Origin: Sphagnum compactum
Taxonomy: Eukaryota > Bryophyta > Sphagnopsida > Sphagnales
Assembly: GCA_965153455.1 (NCBI GenBank)
Contig: OZ234493.1
Span: 1,302,001 to 1,366,000, forward strand
Length of the DNA: 64,000 nucleotides
Reading direction: 5' to 3'
Shown: piece by piece, positions 58,018-64,000 of the stretch
Position numbering within the stretch: the first letter of the stretch is position 1
How the letters are laid out: each line of letters begins with the position of its first letter
Program-made: the position numbers and the translations under genes
The notes under the pieces: generated by a model
Databases searched by the model: none
Seen by the model: the letters and a program-made list of their open reading frames with translations, nothing else
What the model was told of the DNA's origin: nothing

Positions 58018-60340
58018 TCTTCCTCATTTTGTGTGTGTGTGTGTTTTTTTCAGGGAAACAAATGGAAAAATTCATTGCAAAGAAATATTTTTAGTGCGTT
58101 TTGAATGGTTAAAACATAATGGGTGCGCCAACTAGGGCTTTATAAAATTTCTTTGTATTCCAAAAGGCAAATACGCAACAATCAAAGATCTTAAACTTGA
58201 AATCCTATTGTGTTTTAATTCACCTGTCACTGAACACTGTACCCATTATACCGAACACCTCATATCTTGTCCATTCCTTTATTGAATTGAGATATTTTTG
58301 CAGTGTTGGGCAGCGCTAGGTGGAGGGCTAAGATACCTACCTACTTTGCACAACAAAGCACAAGTTGTTGCCCACAACATAATTTAATGAGTGTCTCTAC
58401 CATGGAAAACTAGAGGTGAATAATGAAAGTTTGAAGATCATAGCAAAATCATGCCCAATAAAGAAATATAGGCTCTAGCACGCCAAACAAGCAAAATCAA
58501 TATGCAGCAGATTGGAGACAATAAGAGTATAATTGCTTACTTTTTGCAAGAATGACAGAAGTCCATAGTCCATACAATATTACCCCATACCTGGGATCCT
58601 GAAATGAGTAGCAAGGGAATGAATAATTAATTGCTAAGTTGCTCCTCACTAATCCATACACCAATGTGCAATGAGTAGCAGCAAATGTAAAGCACAAGCA
58701 GAACATTTCAGTATATTTGGAGGACACACTATCAAGTGAAATCTGTCACCATGTACATGTACACCAAGAGTACCCTTGCACACATTATACCCAAGATTGC
58801 TTTTTCATTTGACAAAACCCAATTGCTCTTGTCAAAGGATAGGAAACGCTAGTGTGCGACCATAGTGTTTTTGTGTGCAAGGATAGGGAACAACAGTGCG
58901 ATGATGGGGGAATTGGTGTGTGATGTTAGAGGATTCGCAACAAATAGGTCCCTTTACTCTACACCAGATTACACTTGTGTTTGATTGAGGTCAACAAACA
59001 TCATGATCCTATTCCAGCATTGGTGTTTTTTCTTCATAAAACCAAGGATATGGGCTTGCCTGCAATGGTCTACTTTATCTTCAGAGGAGCCCATCAATTG
59101 CATCTGGATTCTGGATGCATTAGGTTCTCTGAAATTGATTTTTATTGTTATCATGGTTGTTGCAATGTGTACTTTCAAGGTTGACCCCAATTGCTACTTG
59201 CCTACCATTTGAAAATTTAGTACAAACCAGTGTTGGTCTAGTATCAAAGAATATTACCTATATAGCAGGCTGGTATGGTCTTCAATACCTTGTCAATGCC
59301 AGGCATAAGCCTATACACCAGAGCACTGAATTATTTGGTGGTGAGTTTTTGCCATTTTATCATTTTCTTTCTTTTTTGGTTCAAATGAAAAAAATCATTG
59401 CAAAGAAAAAGGCTTTTAAAAATATTTTGAAAACAGAATATTTGATCACCAATTCTCTTTTTTGAAAACAATTGCCAAAAATTGTCACAACTGCCTACAA
59501 CATGAAAAAGGCATTTCAGATCCTTTTTACATTCATAATCTGAACTAGTGTGTAACTTGTGCCGTTTGGCCCAAGTGTGAACACATTCTTTATTTTTCAC
59601 ATTTTCAGAATTGAAAATTTCTAAATTCAACAATGTGAACACATTGAGGGCTCAACTGATTTTTCCTCCTAAACCCAATTTTTGAAATTTGTTTGAATTT
59701 CCAGCAACAAAATCCACTCAAAAAGTCAATATCTTCCACACCTTAGCTCCAAAATTTGTGAATAAACTTTGAGCATTCCGAAGATACCAAGAGCACAGCA
59801 TGAAGCACTCTGGTTTGGGAGATCCCAGCATGACAAAACAAAACAAAACAAAACAAACTACAAAAGATGTCACAAAATTTGGCTAAATATTCTTATGGAT
59901 GATTGCCAATTGAGCAACATCACAAAATTGGGAAAGAAAAAACATTGTACCAGAGTTCAGGCAAACACTTACACAAACTCCAATTGTGCCCATCATTTTG
60001 GGCTTACCAAACCTCCTTTTTTTGGGCATACAAAACCTTTAATCTTCGTAGAAATTAGGGCATGTTTGGGCATCACCTGTACATCATCATTTTTGTTTTT
60101 CAAGATTATGCAGCCAAATTGGGAAGGCTCTCAAATGTGCAATGTGTGGTGGATTGAATGTTTTTCCTTAGTCAATGGCCAACAAGAGTGTTTGTGCAAT
60201 TATACAATTAGGTAACCGGTGAGAGCATGCAAGTAACCAGTGTGCTCAAGCGAGTCGCTGGACATAAGCATCCCTTGTGGGAATCGAGATGCTCATGGAG
60301 AGAGAGAGATTATGAACTCTTCATCCAAGTACCAAAGGGC
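58018..60340. other. intergenic DNA, nothing supported
   Basis: Includes a GT run at 58030-58043 and an accagtgttgg word at 59226 shared with 21030. The 148-codon plus frame at 59769-60215 has an odd composition and no recognised motif. Confidence 0.4.
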
Positions 60341-60344
60341 TATG

Positions 60345-60485
60345 GAATCATTGGGCCAATGAGAGCCCGGTGTGATACCATGTGCTAACTAGTAAGTCCC
60401 TAATGAACCGGAGGTTGAAGGTTATGGGCTTAACTTGTGACCGGACACCCAACTCGAGTGCCAAGATTCTCATGAGGGATGGTTA
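60345..60485 (+). repeat. dispersed repeat family 1, copy B
   Basis: Partner of 8385-8525, same orientation. A GA run (60299-60309) lies just upstream. Confidence 0.5.
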
Positions 60486-60489
60486 GGGT

Positions 60490-63400
60490 TACCAATAAGT
60501 AATACCAATCTTCAACGAGAAGACTATGTGAGATGTAGGGGGCCACTCCTCCGAGGCCTGGTTTGGCAAAATGTGATTACTTTGGAAAGTGCTCAAATTT
60601 AAATCCTATAAATTATTTTGCCTAAAATGTTTAATTAGTAAAAGAACTATGTTTGGAAACAAAGGGAAGCATTCAATAAATGCTACAACATGAAATCAAT
60701 AATAGTCACGTATATCATTCACCTGAGATTGGAGTTCAATAAAATTTCAACTTTCTTGATTTTGAAGGGCTCCATTGAGGATTAAATTTTGAACTAGACT
60801 TCACATGGCCTTGTCCCCTTATTTTGGTAATGCCCTCAATTAGGGTTTTACCCTACACAGAAAATATTTCCAAGCTCTTTTACCCATCCAGAGGGCCCAG
60901 GGTGAACCAGTGGTCCAGCACCTACTCTGGTACCTCCACCTTCTTGAGCGAGGTTTCTTATAGGCTATAATAAAAGTGGGAAAAGTCAAAATTGGACTCT
61001 AAACCCTGATTTGGTCTTAAGATGGTAGAGTTATCGTAAAGTCACGCTGTCTTCACTCTCTCTTTCACCCCCTATCCCCTCTTTCAGTGGTATCTACAAA
61101 GTAAGGAAATTTTATTAAATCTCAGTATGAAATGCTGAAACTCAACATTTAATGCACAAGGTTCGAGAGTAATTATAGTAGTTGTACAGGTAAGAGCAGT
61201 GAAAATATATGTAGCAGCAGTGGAGGCGCTCAGGAAAAAGGAAAGACAGGATGAAACTGAGTTTACCACCAAAATTGGTGGAAAAACTAGTTTGGGATCC
61301 TGTTATTTCGTTTTGTAAAATTTTCATTCCCAGTCACGCGTGTGAGGCCCTATTATGCCAAAATTGGCCATTCTCGCCCCCTAGTCGCGGGACTTTACAG
61401 ATAACTATGGTCTATACATAATGTTTGAGCAATCCAAAAACATTTGAGGTTTTCAATTTTTACCATAGTACCCAGTCTAGGTGCTAGTTCACCCAAGGCT
61501 GAAGAGGTACTTGCAGGAACCAGGCCCTTTAGGTACAGCTATTTGTGTTTTGCATCCAGAGATTGCTGTCCTGACACAATACAGCTGTGGAGTTGTACTC
61601 ATGGTAGTGAACATAAGTTGTTATGCAGTTTCCAAAGCCAAGTCAGTGAAAGTAATCAACATAGTGAAAAGGGGACACTGAGAGTGGCCTTTTGTTGAAG
61701 TCCAGGCTCAATCATCCTTTAGCATTCAGTGTCTAATGATCGTCACCTCTTGAAGCTACCAAGCTAAAACACCCTGTTTTTACCAAGAAGCCTTTTAAAA
61801 TTGAAGCCCTAATTGCCTTTCAAAAGGTGTCTAAAGTTTGAACCCTGTCCTTAAACTCTAATTTAGTTGTTCTTCAAATCTAAATCACAATAATTCAGTC
61901 AACCTTTCAATTCAATGAGTACTTAAAAAGAGTTGCCTAAAACCCTAAACACTAATTAAATGTTTCATTCAAACCAAAGAACACTAATTCAATTAGCCTT
62001 TCAATTAAAAGGGTATTTAAGAAAAGAGTTTTCCTTCAATAATTCTCAGTGCAGAACAATTTTTCTGCAAAATTCATTGTGGGTTATTTTTTGCTGTGTG
62101 ATAAACAAAGTACTTCTCACTTTGAATAGCAAGGCTGACAGTATTCCTTACCTTTGAGGTTACAAGCTTAGTACATTCTTGGAGGAGGAGGGACTCTCTG
62201 GGGATGTCATATAAAAAAAATGTAGAAAAACAAAAAAAATAAATTGTTAGAGCTCACACAAATGATGCAAACCTGTCAAATATGTTTGATCACCATTGTC
62301 AAGTATTTCTCAGAGAACATTAGTTTTCTGTAGTTAATTTGTTGTTGGAACCAAGTTCAATGTCAACAAAGTTCCTAGTTGTTTTTTTTTTCTCCTTTTC
62401 TTTTTGGGTTTTAATTTCAAGGACTATTTCTGGAGTCTATTTATGCGAATATTTTTATATGTGTGTGACTTTGTTAGTTTTGATCATGTTGGCCGTCTAT
62501 GTAATAGCATAAGACACAATTGAGAACACACACATAAGATGCTAGAAATGAAACAAGAAAGAAAAAAGAGACTTAAAAAATTGCTGATGAGAGTGGGCAA
62601 CAATTAGTAACAAAATCAGATGTGTGATATCTCCAGTACTACGGTGTCACAGACAATATCAAAGCTTTCCATAAGTGTCCAACTAAATAGGACTTAGAAG
62701 TTGCAAAGTCTGAGTGAGCATCTCTTGCTTACAATCCACTCTTGATAATTAGCTGCTGCTGCCCACACTAACTTGGTGTTTTATTTTTCTGTTTTTTTGC
62801 GCTAGGAATTACTTTGATTGGCTATCACAAAAAAAATATTGAAGCATTGGGCATACCCAGAATAGAATCACACACCAACTTTGTTTTGGTAGCTCTACTA
62901 TATAGATAAGCATTTGGTCAATTTCATCAGCCTACTGCAACAGTACTTACTACAGACATCCTTGATTTGCAGCCCCCATGTGCTTGCTCTTTAACTGGGT
63001 TTAAGTATTATTACTTGAGAAAAGAAACAAGTGGGAAATGATGTAAACAAGGAAAAAGCCTGCACTTCACTTGAGTGATGATTTTACAATAAAGATGATT
63101 CTTAACTTGCTACTGTTAAAGCATTGACACACACCCATTGCAGCTGGATTATGAGATCTTTTTTGAAGCTATTAAGCTGATGAGGCTGGAGGGAGTGACT
63201 GACTGAGAACCTCTTTCCATTGCCCATATGCACTTTTTTTTTCCAGGAGACTTACAGAAGTCTGTTGCTGCCAGAGAAAACACCTGTCCAAAAATCTAGA
63301 CTTGGTTAGTGTAGTACCCTTGGCGGCCTTCGACAACAATTATGTTATGTGTAGAAATGTTGAAATTTTCCCCAAAATTTATTGCAAAGAGCAAAATCTC

Positions 63401-64000
63401 GCAAACGAATGTGTAGAATCTTTTGGAATATTCAGTAATATTCGGTTTTCCACATGGAATCTTCAAAATTAATTAATTATATAACAGACATGTGTTGAAG
63501 CTGCCTCTGTAGCTAGCACCTTAAGTAGAGAAACAAGGTTGGTGTTGTGAGAATGGTGTCCCACATGAGAAATCTCGTGGGAGGGGGTGTGTTAATGGGT
63601 TGGGCTTTTATCTTCATAATAGAGATCATCAACCTTTAACTTTGGTACATACTTCACCTAATCCCATCCCAACAAAATCACCAACTACATTAGTGGTGAG
63701 AAGAGGAAGGCAAAGCTTCAAAAGTCTTGGCAACTTGCTAATGATGTTTCATTAATTGAAAAAATAAATCGAGTGACAAGGTTGAAAAAGAAAACAAATG
63801 GTGATACTTGTACCATGTGGAAGAGATTGCGTACCCTGTCGGTACCCCTGTCGCCAATAATTTTTTTTAAAAAAAAAAGAAAAAGTAGTGCAAGTTGAAA
63901 GGGATGTATAACACAAAAAAGTCTTCTGCTGGGGTGGGGTACTGGTGACCACCGTACGCGAGAGAGAGAGAGAGGGGGCGAGAATCGGTAATTGTGTCGG
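60490..64000. other. intergenic DNA, nothing supported
   Basis: AT-rich. Plus frames at 61444-61698 and 61481-61681 overlap and have protein-like stretches, but I recognise neither. The last 45 bases hold a (GA)n run (63960-63974). No RNA gene was seen. Confidence 0.4.

Noticed and set aside
61444-61698. Overlapping 84- and 66-codon plus frames
   Set aside because: Two frames over the same bases, no motif, no splice partners that I can support.

Overview
The window is nuclear DNA of a land plant. Evidence: GT-AG introns, an LRR receptor-like pseudokinase and a chloroplast sulfolipid synthase that both match plant families, TTTAGGG-type telomeric repeats, and AT-rich intergenic DNA full of microsatellites, minisatellites and transposon relics. 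A non-seed plant (fern, lycophyte or bryophyte) is my guess, because the retroelement described below resembles nothing I know from flowering plants. The sequence alone does not fix the lineage.

Layout. 1-16.6 kb is gene-poor: degenerate AT-rich satellites in inverted arrangement, a decayed LINE (about 5.4-7.3 kb), a 49-bp minisatellite, telomere-like tracts and dispersed repeats. 17.4-20.8 kb holds a two-exon LRR-RLK gene that I identify as a GHR1 orthologue, a pseudokinase. 24.7-25.3 kb is a 78-bp minisatellite in front of a CpG-rich promoter. 26.3-31.8 kb is a complete 12-exon SQD2 gene (sulfoquinovosyltransferase); all splice junctions join in frame. Two inverted copies of one Tourist/Harbinger-like MITE lie in its intron 10 and just downstream. 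At 33.0-33.9 kb, convergent on the minus strand, is an At5g19025-like membrane protein gene with one in-frame TGA. 35-47.8 kb is repeat-derived: a minus-strand Helitron relic holding a hAT-like MITE with an 8-bp target duplication, a head-to-head telomeric palindrome, a 96-bp minisatellite and several foldbacks.

The main discovery is a 10.1-kb Ty3/gypsy-type retrotransposon at 47,875-58,013. Its polyprotein carries Gag, two CCHC knuckles, a coiled coil, protease, an embedded C5 cytosine DNA methyltransferase domain (motifs I, IV, VI, VIII, IX and X in canonical order), reverse transcriptase, RNase H, a DDE integrase and a C-terminal PHD finger. It thus combines a DNA-methylation writer and a probable histone reader with a replication machine. 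The primer-binding site is complementary to the predicted 5' end of the element's own RNA (15 nt), which points to Tf1-type self-priming. The terminal repeats are circularly permuted: the insertion starts and ends inside the LTR at the palindrome GACAGCTGTC, is flanked by a 4-bp CCTA duplication, and has tandem LTRs at its 3' side. Gag is interrupted by two in-frame stops that both fall in a possible 108-nt in-frame intron.

58-64 kb shows no gene I can support, only dispersed repeats and AT-rich DNA.
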